DNA of 64,000 nucleotides from Streptomyces sp. NBC_01439 (GTDB taxonomy: Bacteria > Actinomycetota > Actinomycetes > Streptomycetales > Streptomycetaceae): contig NZ_CP109487.1 of assembly GCF_036227605.1 (NCBI RefSeq), positions 5,743,001-5,807,000 of the forward strand, written 5' to 3'. Under the pieces are notes generated by a model. That model had not been told where the DNA came from, did no database searches, and saw only the letters and a list, made by a program, of their open reading frames with translations. The translations under genes and the position numbers were made by a program. Positions within the stretch are counted from its first letter, which is position 1. Each line of letters opens with the position of its first letter. This document shows positions 26,473 to 34,811 of this stretch, one piece after another.

Positions 26473-27486
26473 ATGCACGTGCTCCACACCCTGAGGCGCG
26501 CCGGCGCCGTCCTGCTGCTCGCCGCCGCCACGCTGTACGCGGCCCCCGCGCACCCCGCGGCCGCCGACGAGCCGGGCTGGACCGCCGAGCCCGCCGCCGG
26601 AGCCGCGGCCACCGTCCGCCCCTACTTCTACCTGGCCGGTGCCGCCGGCACCGTGCTGGAAGACCGCCTCGCCCTGGTCAACACCAGTGACCGGGAGCGC
26701 ACCATCACGCTGCGCGGGGCCGACGCGTACAACACGGCCGACGGCGCCTTCGCGGTCCGCCCGGCGGCGCCCGGCAGCGGGGCCACCGGGGCCACCGGGG
26801 CCGGTTCCTGGATCAGCTTCGGGGCCGCCGCCACCGTGAAGGTCCCGCCCCGCACCCGTGCCGTGGTCCCCTTCACCCTCACCGTGCCGCCCGCCTCCCC
26901 GCCCGGCGACCACCCCGCCGCCGTGATCGCCACCGAGGGCGGCCACGAGGTCGGAGTACGGGTCCACCTGCGGGTCGGCGGCCCCGCCCTGGCCGCCCTC
27001 ACGGTCGAGGACGTCGCCGTACGGGGCCGGGGCCCGGCCGCCGTCATCGCCTACACCCTCGTCAACCGCGGCAACGTGGCCCTCGCCCCCGACCTCCGGA
27101 TCAGCGCCGAGGCCCTCATCGGCGAGGTGTCCGACCCGCCCCGCGGCCGCACCCTGCCGGTGGAACTGCTCCCCGGCCAGCGGGTGGAGCTCACCGAGCC
27201 CTGGCCCGGCGCCCCGGCCTTCGACCGGGTCCGCGTCACCCTCACCGTGACGGCCCCCGGCGGCGCCCGCGCGGTGGCCACCGGCTCGCGCTGGCTCGTC
27301 CCCCGGGGCCTGGCGAGCTGGACCGGGGCCGGCCTGCTCTGCCTCGGCGCGGCCACCGCCGCCGCGCTGTACCTCGTACGCGGCCGGCGGCCCCGACCGG
27401 GACCGGACCCGGAGCCGCACGCGCCGTCCGCGGCCGGACCGACGACCCCTGCACCGCACCACGAACTGACGGGAGCCGCCAGGTGA
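26473..27486 (+). CDS. Membrane-anchored DUF916/WIP-like extracellular protein
   Basis: A 337-residue type I membrane protein: signal peptide (about 1-33), two beta-sandwich domains (about 40-165 and 166-275), one TM helix (about 278-300) and a Pro-rich cytoplasmic tail. The first domain has the layout of the DUF916 peptidoglycan-binding domain of WxL-interacting proteins: RLALVNTSDRERTITL, then a conserved Trp in SWISF, then VKVPPRTRAVVPFTLTVPP and PPGDHPAAVIA. In Firmicutes such proteins work with WxL and small LPXTG proteins. Assignment is by pattern only. Confidence 0.7.
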   Translation: MHVLHTLRRAGAVLLLAAATLYAAPAHPAAADEPGWTAEPAAGAAATVRPYFYLAGAAGTVLEDRLALVNTSDRERTITLRGADAYNTADGAFAVRPAAPGSGATGATGAGSWISFGAAATVKVPPRTRAVVPFTLTVPPASPPGDHPAAVIATEGGHEVGVRVHLRVGGPALAALTVEDVAVRGRGPAAVIAYTLVNRGNVALAPDLRISAEALIGEVSDPPRGRTLPVELLPGQRVELTEPWPGAPAFDRVRVTLTVTAPGGARAVATGSRWLVPRGLASWTGAGLLCLGAATAAALYLVRGRRPRPGPDPEPHAPSAAGPTTPAPHHELTGAAR

Positions 27487-28595
27487 GAAGAGTCGGAGCC
27501 CTGCTGGCCGCGGGGTTGGCGGTGTGCGCCCTCGCCCTGTTCCCCACGGGCCCGGCCGCGGCCGCCGAGGGCGAGCCGGCCGTGGCGCTCTCGCTCCAGG
27601 AGGCCGCCAAGGGCACCGGGATCACCGTCACCGGTACCGGCTGGCCGGCCAAGACGCTGGTGATGCTACTGGTCTGCGGCCAGAACATGATCGGCGGCAC
27701 CAACAGCTGCGCCAACGCCGACGGCGCCGCCGTCTCCGTCGGCGCCGACGGCCGCTTCACCGCCCAGCTGCCCGTGGTGGCACCGCCCAAGCCGTGCCCC
27801 TGCATCGTCAACGTCACCTCCGTCAACGGTGACCAGTCCACCGTCGCGACCCCCCTGAAGATCACCGACCACCCGGTCGCCGAGCTGCCCGCCGAATCCG
27901 GTACGGCCCGCCTCGCGATGCTCACCGGGGTCCGGCTGGAGGGCGAGGACGGGGTGCTGACCTGGTTCGGCGCCCCGCCCGCCCGGAAGTTCAAGGTCAC
28001 CGTCGGCAATCTCGGCCCGGTCCCGGTCAAGGACCCGGTCTTCCAGCTCGGCACCGCGCACGGGGTGTTCGCCCCGCTGTGGGAGGAGGCCCGCTGGAAG
28101 GGCACCATCCCGCCCGGCGGCAAGGCGGAGATCGCGCTCGACGTGGGCCTCGCCGCCGGCGCCCACGGCGACTACACGATCTCCCTCAAGTACGGCGAGA
28201 CCGTGGTGGCCACGCAGCCCTGGGGCGTGGACCGCCCGTACGGGGTGCTGCTCTTCTGGGGCCTGCTCCTGCTGGTGATCCCGGCCGCGGTCTTCCGCAT
28301 CGGCATGGCGATCGTCGACCGGGTGCGGCCGCGCGCCGCGCCCGCCGCCGGCCGCCACCGCGGTACGGGTCCCGCGGCCGCAGCCGCGGCGGCGGCCTCC
28401 GCCGTGACGGCCCGGCTGCCGAAGATCCCGGCCCTGCGGCCCCCGGAGCCGGCCCTGGGCCCCGACCGCCCGGAGCAGTCCCCCCAGACCACCACGGCGG
28501 TCCTGCCGTGGTTCACCCCGGACAGCACGCCGGGCACAGCACCACAGGCGTCCGCACCGTCTGAGAACCGTTCGACGACGAAGGGACATTCGTGA
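27483..28595 (+). CDS. Membrane-anchored protein with neocarzinostatin-like Ig domain
   Basis: A 370-residue protein starting at GTG 27483, which overlaps the previous stop as GTGA. After a signal peptide (about 1-29) comes an Ig-like domain (about 30-130) resembling the neocarzinostatin fold (VTVTGTGWPAKTLVMLLVCG, several Cys, DGRFTAQLPV). A second beta domain (about 140-245) has GNLGPVPVKDPVF. A TM helix (about 254-275) leads into a Pro/Ala-rich cytoplasmic tail of about 90 residues. It is the third member of the surface operon. No enzymatic motif was seen. Confidence 0.7.
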   Translation: MRRVGALLAAGLAVCALALFPTGPAAAAEGEPAVALSLQEAAKGTGITVTGTGWPAKTLVMLLVCGQNMIGGTNSCANADGAAVSVGADGRFTAQLPVVAPPKPCPCIVNVTSVNGDQSTVATPLKITDHPVAELPAESGTARLAMLTGVRLEGEDGVLTWFGAPPARKFKVTVGNLGPVPVKDPVFQLGTAHGVFAPLWEEARWKGTIPPGGKAEIALDVGLAAGAHGDYTISLKYGETVVATQPWGVDRPYGVLLFWGLLLLVIPAAVFRIGMAIVDRVRPRAAPAAGRHRGTGPAAAAAAAASAVTARLPKIPALRPPEPALGPDRPEQSPQTTTAVLPWFTPDSTPGTAPQASAPSENRSTTKGHS

Positions 28596-29923
28596 AAACC
28601 CAACGGAGGGTGAGCGCGGCCGTGATCGCGCTGATGCTCGGCGGCGCCGGTATCGCCATCGGAGCCACTCCCGCCCAGGCCGCGGAGACCAAGTTCAACG
28701 TCAAGTGCGTTCCCCCGGCCGGGGGCGGTAGTCCGGTGGAGGGGGAGACCACCGCCAAGGTCACCGCTCCCGCCTCGGCGAAGGTCGGCGACGAGGTCGA
28801 CGTGTCCTGGGAGACGGTGAAGCCGGCCTCGAACAACACGGACCTGATGGACATCCCGCAGGACGCGGTCCAGCCCACGGGCTGGATCACCGTGGGCGGC
28901 GGTGGCGGTGAGCTGAAGGTCGTCGGGGAGAAGAAGAACCCGCCGATCCCGAAGAAGGCGCCCATGGTGATGTCCGTGATGAAGGGAAAGCTGAAGCTCA
29001 CCAAGGCCGGGAAGATCACGCTGACCCCCGGCAAGTACGACGTGGCCGTCACCTTCTCCTTCGGCACCTTCGTCACCAAGTGCGCCCCGACCGGCAGCGT
29101 GGGCGTCGGGGCCACCATCGACGTGGCGGCCGGCTCCAGCGGCGGGACGACGACCGGTGGCACCACCTCGGGGGGCTCCACGACCACCGGCGGCTCCACC
29201 ACCTCGGGCGGTTCCACGACCACCGGCGGTTCCACCACCACTTCGGGCGGATCGGCTTCGGGCGGTTCCGCCTCCGGCGGCGGGGGCGGCCAGACCGACT
29301 TCCCCGGCAAGGCGGTCGAGGTGGCCTTCGACTGCGGTCCGGTCGTCCCGGGGGGCATCAAGACCCCGGTCACCATCAACGCGAAGAAGAACGGCGGCAG
29401 CTACGACCTGACGGTCAAGACCGCCAAGGGTGCGATGGCGGCGCCCATGGCCCTGCCCGCGGGAGCGCTCAAGCCCTCGATGGACGTGAAGCTCGGCGGG
29501 GCGGACAGCGGCACGGTCAAGGTCTCCGGCCCGGCCAACGCGGAGCCGATCCCGGACAAGGCCCCGGTCAGCCTCAGCGACATGACGGGCACCTACAAGC
29601 CCGGCAAGAGCGGCAAGGTGACGCTGAGCCCGGACCAGCTGACGATCGACGTCACGATGGCCCCCGGCGCCACCCCGATCAACGTCCCCTGCAAGGCGAC
29701 GAGCAGCGGGGTCTCGCTGGAACTGGACACCGCCGCACAGCCGGGGGGCTCCGGCTCCTCGACGAGCACCACCGGCAGCGCCACCTCGGGCGGCCTCGCC
29801 GAGACCGGCGCGGAGGACGAGGGCGGGATCAAGGCCCTGGCCCTGGTCGCCGGCACGGTGATCCTGCTCGGCGGCGCGGTGTTCACCTTCACCCCGTGGC
29901 GCCGCCTGCGCGGCACCCGCTGA
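28592..29923 (+). CDS. Secreted LAXTG-anchored surface protein with two related domains
   Basis: A 443-residue protein starting at GTG 28592, overlapping the previous stop by 4 bp. It has a signal peptide (about 1-30), a first domain (31-170), a Gly/Ser/Thr linker (about 180-235) built of GGSTT-like repeats, a second domain (about 240-375) homologous to the domain of the first operon protein, and a sorting signal LAETG plus TM helix and basic tail. LAXTG is the motif recognised by the class E sortases of Streptomyces. Both domains share a PIPxKAP...S.M.G pattern. Function unknown; wall display is well supported. Confidence 0.8.
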   Translation: MKTQRRVSAAVIALMLGGAGIAIGATPAQAAETKFNVKCVPPAGGGSPVEGETTAKVTAPASAKVGDEVDVSWETVKPASNNTDLMDIPQDAVQPTGWITVGGGGGELKVVGEKKNPPIPKKAPMVMSVMKGKLKLTKAGKITLTPGKYDVAVTFSFGTFVTKCAPTGSVGVGATIDVAAGSSGGTTTGGTTSGGSTTTGGSTTSGGSTTTGGSTTTSGGSASGGSASGGGGGQTDFPGKAVEVAFDCGPVVPGGIKTPVTINAKKNGGSYDLTVKTAKGAMAAPMALPAGALKPSMDVKLGGADSGTVKVSGPANAEPIPDKAPVSLSDMTGTYKPGKSGKVTLSPDQLTIDVTMAPGATPINVPCKATSSGVSLELDTAAQPGGSGSSTSTTGSATSGGLAETGAEDEGGIKALALVAGTVILLGGAVFTFTPWRRLRGTR

Positions 29924-29948
29924 CCGACGAGAAGCCACCGTCGAGCGA

Positions 29949-29986
29949 CCGTGCGCGTCCTGGCTCTGATGCCGGGGCGCGCACGG
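29949..29986 (+). terminator. Possible terminator of the surface operon
   Basis: CCGTGCGCG (29949-29957) pairs with CGCGCACGG (29978-29986) around a 20-nt loop, 26 bp after the last stop codon of the operon. Confidence 0.5.
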
Positions 29987-30178
29987 CTTTCGGACGGCGC
30001 GCCCGCACAGCGCCGTTCGTTCTCCCTTCCCCCCTTCGGGGAGGCAGTTCCCGCCGACTGGCGGATACCGGTTCTCCCACGGTCCGGCGAAGATCGGCGA
30101 GCGACCTCCTGGCGGGCGGGCGCGAGCCCGACCGGCGCGCGGTCGGCTCCTGCTTCACATCGGAGAACGGACAGTCCC

Positions 30179-30520
30179 ATGAAGTTGAAATTCGCCGTCG
30201 CGACGCTGGCCGTCGCCTCGGCCCTGAGTGTGCTCGGAGCGCCGGCGGTCTCCGCGGCCGCTGCCGGCGGCGGTTGCAGGACGACCGCGGAACTGGACGG
30301 CATGGGCCGCCCGAATGCCACGTCCAGGTGCACCGGACGCTTCGCCTCCGGTGCGCAGCACCGCGCGAAGATCATCTGCGACATGGTGCAGGGTGCCCGC
30401 GAACACGTGGTGCGCCGGACCTACCGCAGCGACTGGGCCCCCACCGGCTCGGCCGCCTCGGTCCGCTGCGGGTCCAAGTCCTTCCTCGTCGGATTCGGCT
30501 CCGAGGTGCGGGGCGCCTGA
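30179..30520 (+). CDS. Small secreted cysteine-containing protein
   Basis: A 113-residue protein with a clear signal peptide (about 1-27, ending in PAVSAAA) and a mature part of about 85 basic residues holding four cysteines (GGCRTT, SRCTG, IICDM, VRCGS), likely two disulfides. No TM helix or sorting signal follows, so it should be released. Start ATG 30179 follows CGGAGAACGG. It may be the fifth gene linked to the surface operon, but a 255-bp gap with a hairpin separates them. Confidence 0.7.
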   Translation: MKLKFAVATLAVASALSVLGAPAVSAAAAGGGCRTTAELDGMGRPNATSRCTGRFASGAQHRAKIICDMVQGAREHVVRRTYRSDWAPTGSAASVRCGSKSFLVGFGSEVRGA

Positions 30521-30552
30521 TTCCACGGCGCCGTTGGAGGGCCCCGAACACC

Positions 30553-30592
30553 GCGACGGCCCGGCACGCCGGAAGGCGTGCCGGGCCGTCGC
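30553..30592. terminator. Bidirectional terminator
   Basis: A perfect 18-bp stem (30553-30570 with 30575-30592) with a GGAA tetraloop lies between the convergent secreted-protein and peptide-transporter genes. Confidence 0.88.
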
Positions 30593-30609
30593 CCGCGTGG
30601 AGGCGTGCG

Positions 30610-32136
30610 TCAGCGCACCTCGCCCATGAGCGTCTTGACGTTCCTGCGGTACATGAAGACCGCGAGAGCCGCCAGGCAGGCGAGGGTGGCCTCGATCGCG
30701 ACCGCTCCGGTGCCGTTGAGGTCCACACCGAACACGGCGGGGTCGGAGAGCAGGCTCGTGATGGAGTCGCCGGCGGTGACCGCCAGGAACCACACGCCCA
30801 TCATCTGGGAGGCGTACTTGGCCGGGGCCATCTTCGTGGTGACCGACAGACCCACCGGGGAGAGGCACAGCTCGCCCACCGTGTGGATCAGGTAGATGCC
30901 GACCAGCCACATCGGGCTTACCGACTGGCCGCCTGCGGCCATGCCGAGCGGCACCAGGAAGAAGAAGAACGAGACCGAGATGATGAACAGCGCCATCGCG
31001 AACTTGCCGACCGTCGAGGGCTCCTTGCCCTTGCGGTTCAGCCACATCCAGATCCATGCCATGATCGGGGCCAGGCACATGATGAAGAGCGGGTTCAGCG
31101 ACTGGTACCAGGACGAGGGGAACTCGAAGCCGAGCAGCGAGCCGGAAGCCTTGGTCTCACCGAAGGACTGGACGGTCGAGGCGCCCTGGTCGTAGATCAT
31201 CCAGAAGACGGCGGCGGCGAGGAAGAACCAGATGTAACCGGTCATCTTCGACTGCTCGGTCCGGTCGAGGTCCTTGTCCCGCTTGATGCGGATCAGCACA
31301 ACGGTCGGGACGATCAGACCGATCAGGGTCAGCGGGATGGTCGCCCACGCCTTGGTGAACATGCCTGCCATGCCCACGGCGGTGTAGAACACGGCCACGA
31401 TCGCGACCGCGATGACGATCTTGCGGATCCAGGCGGTGCGCTCTCCGGCCGACAGCGGCTTCGGGACGACGGAGCTGACCGGGTTCAGGTTCTTGGTGCC
31501 CAGCAGGAAGGCGACCAGACCGATGCCCATGCCGACCGCGGCCAGCGCGAAGCCGAGGTGCCAGTTGACCTTCTGGCCGACGGTGCCGATGATCAGCGGC
31601 GCGAAGAAGGCACCCGCGTTGATGCCCATGTAGAAGATGGTGAAGCCACCGTCACGGCGCGGGTCGTTCGCGTCCTTGTAGAGCTGGCCGACCATCGTGG
31701 AGATGTTGGCCTTCAGCAGACCGGAGCCCACGGCCACCAGGGCCAGACCGATGAAGAAGGTCCCGCCGCCCGGAAGGGCGAGGACGATGTGGCCGCACAT
31801 GATCGTCACGGCCGCGATCGTCACGGTCTTGCGGGGGCCCCAGACACGGTCGCCCAGCCACCCGCCCGGCAGGGCGAGGAGGTAGACCATGGAGACGTAG
31901 ATGGAGAACACGGTGATCGCCGTGCCCTCGTCCATCCCTATGCCGCCCGCCAGGCTGCCCTTCTTGGCGTCCGGGCCACCTGAGAGCAGGTAGACGAGGA
32001 GGAGGGCCTTCATGCCGTAGAAGCTGAAGCGCTCCCACATCTCGGTCATGAACAGAGTGGCCAGGCCACGGGGGTGGCCGAAGAAGGTCTTCTCGGCGGA
32101 CGGATCCGCCGACTCCTTCATCAGGCTGGAAGCCAT
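30610..32136 (-). CDS. POT/PTR-family peptide transporter
   Basis: A proton-coupled di- or tripeptide symporter of the major facilitator superfamily, 508 residues with about 14 TM segments. The N-terminus carries the POT signature: FMTEMWERFSFYGMKALLLVYL contains the conserved E-x-x-E-R proton-coupling motif (WERFSFYG), and YMGINAGAF marks helix 5. The start is placed at ATG 32136 (MASSLMKES) rather than upstream ATGs. It is transcribed away from the two-component system, with about 500 bp between that includes a strong hairpin. Confidence 0.92.
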   Translation of the reverse strand: MASSLMKESADPSAEKTFFGHPRGLATLFMTEMWERFSFYGMKALLLVYLLSGGPDAKKGSLAGGIGMDEGTAITVFSIYVSMVYLLALPGGWLGDRVWGPRKTVTIAAVTIMCGHIVLALPGGGTFFIGLALVAVGSGLLKANISTMVGQLYKDANDPRRDGGFTIFYMGINAGAFFAPLIIGTVGQKVNWHLGFALAAVGMGIGLVAFLLGTKNLNPVSSVVPKPLSAGERTAWIRKIVIAVAIVAVFYTAVGMAGMFTKAWATIPLTLIGLIVPTVVLIRIKRDKDLDRTEQSKMTGYIWFFLAAAVFWMIYDQGASTVQSFGETKASGSLLGFEFPSSWYQSLNPLFIMCLAPIMAWIWMWLNRKGKEPSTVGKFAMALFIISVSFFFFLVPLGMAAGGQSVSPMWLVGIYLIHTVGELCLSPVGLSVTTKMAPAKYASQMMGVWFLAVTAGDSITSLLSDPAVFGVDLNGTGAVAIEATLACLAALAVFMYRRNVKTLMGEVR

Positions 32137-32633
32137 GGTCGATCCTTGCTTGCTCGGGACGCATCGGCTTCGTGAGCTCATCCGCGCCCGGTGGGGGGTG
32201 GCCGGCACCGGCGGACGGATCTCCCACCCCACGCCTCGGGGCCCGCCCCACGGGGATGGGGGGGGCGGAAGGGCATCCGTCACCGGGATCCGCGCCCTCC
32301 CGCGCAGTCATCGCGCGAGGGCCCGGCCAACAGGTCGTTCACTGCCGTCAAGACGGGCCGGGCGGGCCCCAGGGGACCGCCCGTCCGGTTCCGGACAGAA
32401 ATAGAGACCTTCGTGCCGCTTTTCGGCACAAAGGTCCCTGAGGTATTGCATCAGGCGTCTCGCCACCATACGACACGACACTGCGGCATATGAAAGGACT
32501 TGAGAGATGGATCACAAGGCGCGTCGGGAACCGTTCGACATATTCGAAGGCGCTTAGTAGTTCATAAGCCCAGATAGAGAGGGGGCTTCCCGGGGGCCTC
32601 TGGTTTCAGCCGCCGCGGACTACCATCACCCAC
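32137..32633. other. Divergent intergenic region
   Basis: No gene is supported. It holds the promoters of the peptide transporter and of the two-component operon, plus the hairpin at 32406-32436. Confidence 0.5.
32406..32436. promoter_or_regulatory. Inverted repeat in divergent promoter region
   Basis: GACCTTCGTGCCG (32406-32418) and CGGCACAAAGGTC (32424-32436) form a 13-bp stem with one mismatch around a 5-nt loop. It lies 270 bp upstream of the transporter start and 198 bp before the response-regulator start, so it is an operator or leader structure rather than an end-of-gene terminator. Confidence 0.5.
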
Positions 32634-33311
32634 ATGACGCGTGTACTGCTCGCCGAGGACGACGCATCCATCTCAGAACCCCTGGCCCGCGCCCTGCGCC
32701 GGGAAGGGTACGAGGTCGAGGTCCGGGAGGACGGCCCCACCGCCCTGGACGCGGGACTGCAGGGCGGCGTCGACCTCGTCGTCCTCGACCTGGGCCTGCC
32801 GGGCATGGACGGCCTGGAGGTGGCCCGCCGGCTGCGCGCCGAGGGCCACGGCTTCCCGATCCTGGTCCTCACCGCCCGGGCGGACGAGGTCGACACGGTC
32901 GTCGGCCTGGACGCCGGCGCCGACGACTACGTGACCAAGCCCTTCCGGCTGGCCGAACTGCTCGCCCGGGTCCGGGCCCTGCTCCGGCGCGGTGCCACCG
33001 AGGCCGTCCAGCCCCCCGCCACCCACGGCGTGCGGATCGACGTCGAATCGCACCGGGCCTGGATGGGGGAGGAGGAGCTCCAGCTCACGGCCAAGGAGTT
33101 CGACCTGCTGCGGGTCCTGGTCCGCGACGCGGGCCGGGTCGTCACCCGCGACCAACTCATGCGCGAGGTCTGGGACACCACCTGGTGGTCCTCCACCAAG
33201 ACCCTCGACATGCACATCTCCTGGTTGCGCAAGAAGCTGGGCGACGACGCCGCCAACCCCCGCTACATCGCCACCGTGCGGGGCGTCGGTTTCCGCTTCG
33301 AGAAGAGCTGA
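32634..33311 (+). CDS. OmpR/PhoB-family response regulator
   Basis: A 225-residue two-component regulator. The receiver domain (1-115) has acidic residues in LAEDD (9-10), the phospho-acceptor Asp52 in VVLDLGLPG, and the Lys in YVTKPF. A winged-helix DNA-binding domain follows (about 125-222) with LTAKEFDLLRVLV and VRGVGFRF. It is followed 38 bp later by its sensor kinase, so the two form an operon. The signal and target genes are not evident; the divergent peptide transporter is one candidate target. Confidence 0.92.
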   Translation: MTRVLLAEDDASISEPLARALRREGYEVEVREDGPTALDAGLQGGVDLVVLDLGLPGMDGLEVARRLRAEGHGFPILVLTARADEVDTVVGLDAGADDYVTKPFRLAELLARVRALLRRGATEAVQPPATHGVRIDVESHRAWMGEEELQLTAKEFDLLRVLVRDAGRVVTRDQLMREVWDTTWWSSTKTLDMHISWLRKKLGDDAANPRYIATVRGVGFRFEKS

Positions 33312-33349
33312 CCGCCTCCTCCGCCCCCACCTGGGGCATGCTCTAGGGC

Positions 33350-34615
33350 ATGCGCCGCCGCCTCATCAACTCCACGCTCGCCGTGGTGCTCGTCGTGATC
33401 GCCGTCTTCGGGGTCTCCCTCGTCATCGTGGAGACCCGGACCATCACCAGCAGCGCCCAGGACCGCATTGAGTCCGAGGCGCTGCGGCTCGTGGGCATCG
33501 TCGAGGCGAACGTCCTCGAGAAGAAGCCGATCGACCCCGTGGCCCTCGGCGAGCAGCTGGACGCCGGCCACCACGCGCGGATCACCGTCCCCGGCCAGCC
33601 GGCCGTGGACGTGGGCACCCCGATCCCCGAGAGCGTGATCCGCGGCACCGCCCGCGGGGAGCAGGGCGAGGTCGTGGTCGTCGAGGAATCCCGCTCGACC
33701 GTGACCCGCGAGGTCGGGCGGACCCTGGCCGTGGTCGGCGCGGTGGCCCTGCTGGCCGTCGTGGCGGCCGTGCTGCTCGCCGTACGGCAGGCCAACCGGC
33801 TGGCCTCCCCGCTCACCGACCTGGCCGAGACGGCGGAGCGGCTCGGATCGGGCGACCCGCGGCCCCGGCACAAGCGGTACGGGGTTCCCGAGCTCGACCG
33901 GGTCGCGGACGTGCTGGACTCCAGCGCCGAGCGGATCGGCCGGATGCTGACGGCCGAGCGGCGCCTGGCCGCGGACGCCTCCCACCAGCTGCGCACCCCG
34001 CTCACCGCCCTCTCCATGCGGCTGGAGGAGATCACGGTCACCGACGACCTGGCGACCGTGCGGGAGGAGGCGACGATCGCCCTGACCCAGGTGGAGCGGC
34101 TCACGGACGTGGTGCAGCGGCTGCTCACGAACTCGCGGGACCCGCGGACCGGCTCGGCGGTCCCCTTCGACCTGGACGAGGTCGTCAAGCAGCAGGTCGA
34201 GGAGTGGCGGCCGGCCTACCGCAGCGCGGGCCGGGCCATCGTGCGCTCCGGACGGCAGGGCGTACGGGCCGTCGGCACCCCGGGCGCGGTCTCGCAGGTG
34301 CTGGCCACCCTGGTGGAGAACGCCCTGATGCACGGCGGCGGCACGGTCGCGCTGCGCACCCGGGTGATCGGCAACCAGGCGGTGCTGGAGGTCACGGACG
34401 AGGGACCGGGCGTCCCGCCGGACCTCGGCAACCGGATCTTCGAGCGGGCCATCAGCGGCCGCAACTCCACCGGGATCGGCCTCGCAGTGGCCCGGGACCT
34501 CGCGGAGGCGGACGGCGGACGCCTGGAACTGCTCCAGACGCAGCCACCGGTCTTCGCGCTGTTCCTCAGCCGGACGGCCCCGGAACGGGCCGAACCGCAG
34601 GCCACGGTCCGCTAG
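33350..34615 (+). CDS. Sensor histidine kinase
   Basis: A 421-residue membrane kinase: TM1 (about 6-25), a small extracytoplasmic sensor domain (about 30-120), TM2 (about 126-147), HAMP linker, a DHp helix with the phospho-acceptor His212 in DASHQLRTPL, and a HATPase domain with VENALMHGG, DEGPGVP and a GIGLAVARDL lid. The sensor region is too small for known ligand domains. The stop codon falls within a CTAG 7 bp before the adjacent MITE. Confidence 0.92.
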   Translation: MRRRLINSTLAVVLVVIAVFGVSLVIVETRTITSSAQDRIESEALRLVGIVEANVLEKKPIDPVALGEQLDAGHHARITVPGQPAVDVGTPIPESVIRGTARGEQGEVVVVEESRSTVTREVGRTLAVVGAVALLAVVAAVLLAVRQANRLASPLTDLAETAERLGSGDPRPRHKRYGVPELDRVADVLDSSAERIGRMLTAERRLAADASHQLRTPLTALSMRLEEITVTDDLATVREEATIALTQVERLTDVVQRLLTNSRDPRTGSAVPFDLDEVVKQQVEEWRPAYRSAGRAIVRSGRQGVRAVGTPGAVSQVLATLVENALMHGGGTVALRTRVIGNQAVLEVTDEGPGVPPDLGNRIFERAISGRNSTGIGLAVARDLAEADGGRLELLQTQPPVFALFLSRTAPERAEPQATVR

Positions 34616-34621
34616 GCCTAG

Positions 34622-34807
34622 GCCCTGTCGTCAAAGTCCCTCCCCCAGCTACCGCTGGGAGGTGCCCCCGGGCCCGCGACGCCCGGCACCGCACCTCGCC
34701 GCGTTGTCGGGGCACCCAAGTACGTCCAGTACTCGGGCGCCCCTCCGCCTTGCGATGCACGGCACCGGACGCCGCGGGCCTGACCGGCGCTACTTTGACG
34801 ACAGGAC
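34622..34807. mobile_element. MITE-like non-coding element
   Basis: A 186-bp element with 16-bp terminal inverted repeats, G(C/T)CCTGTCGTCAAAGT, differing at one position, flanked on both sides by CTAG (34618-34621 and 34808-34811). Its centre contains a second imperfect inverted repeat around GTACGTCCAGTAC. It has no coding capacity and would need a transposase in trans. Its ends differ from those of the adjacent IS701 element. Confidence 0.8.
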
Positions 34808-34811
34808 CTAG

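Noticed and set aside
29130..29290. Repeat array near 29.2 kb as a possible CRISPR or minisatellite
   Set aside because: The repeats encode the Gly/Ser/Thr linker in frame and have no spacers. No CRISPR array is visible anywhere in the window.
28172..29938. A 588-codon minus-strand frame over the surface operon
   Set aside because: It crosses an operon whose proteins have signal peptides and sorting signals. Composition is that of a shadow frame.
34612..34621. CTAGGCCTAG as an operator or restriction-related motif
   Set aside because: It is explained by the kinase stop codon next to the CTAG flank of the MITE.
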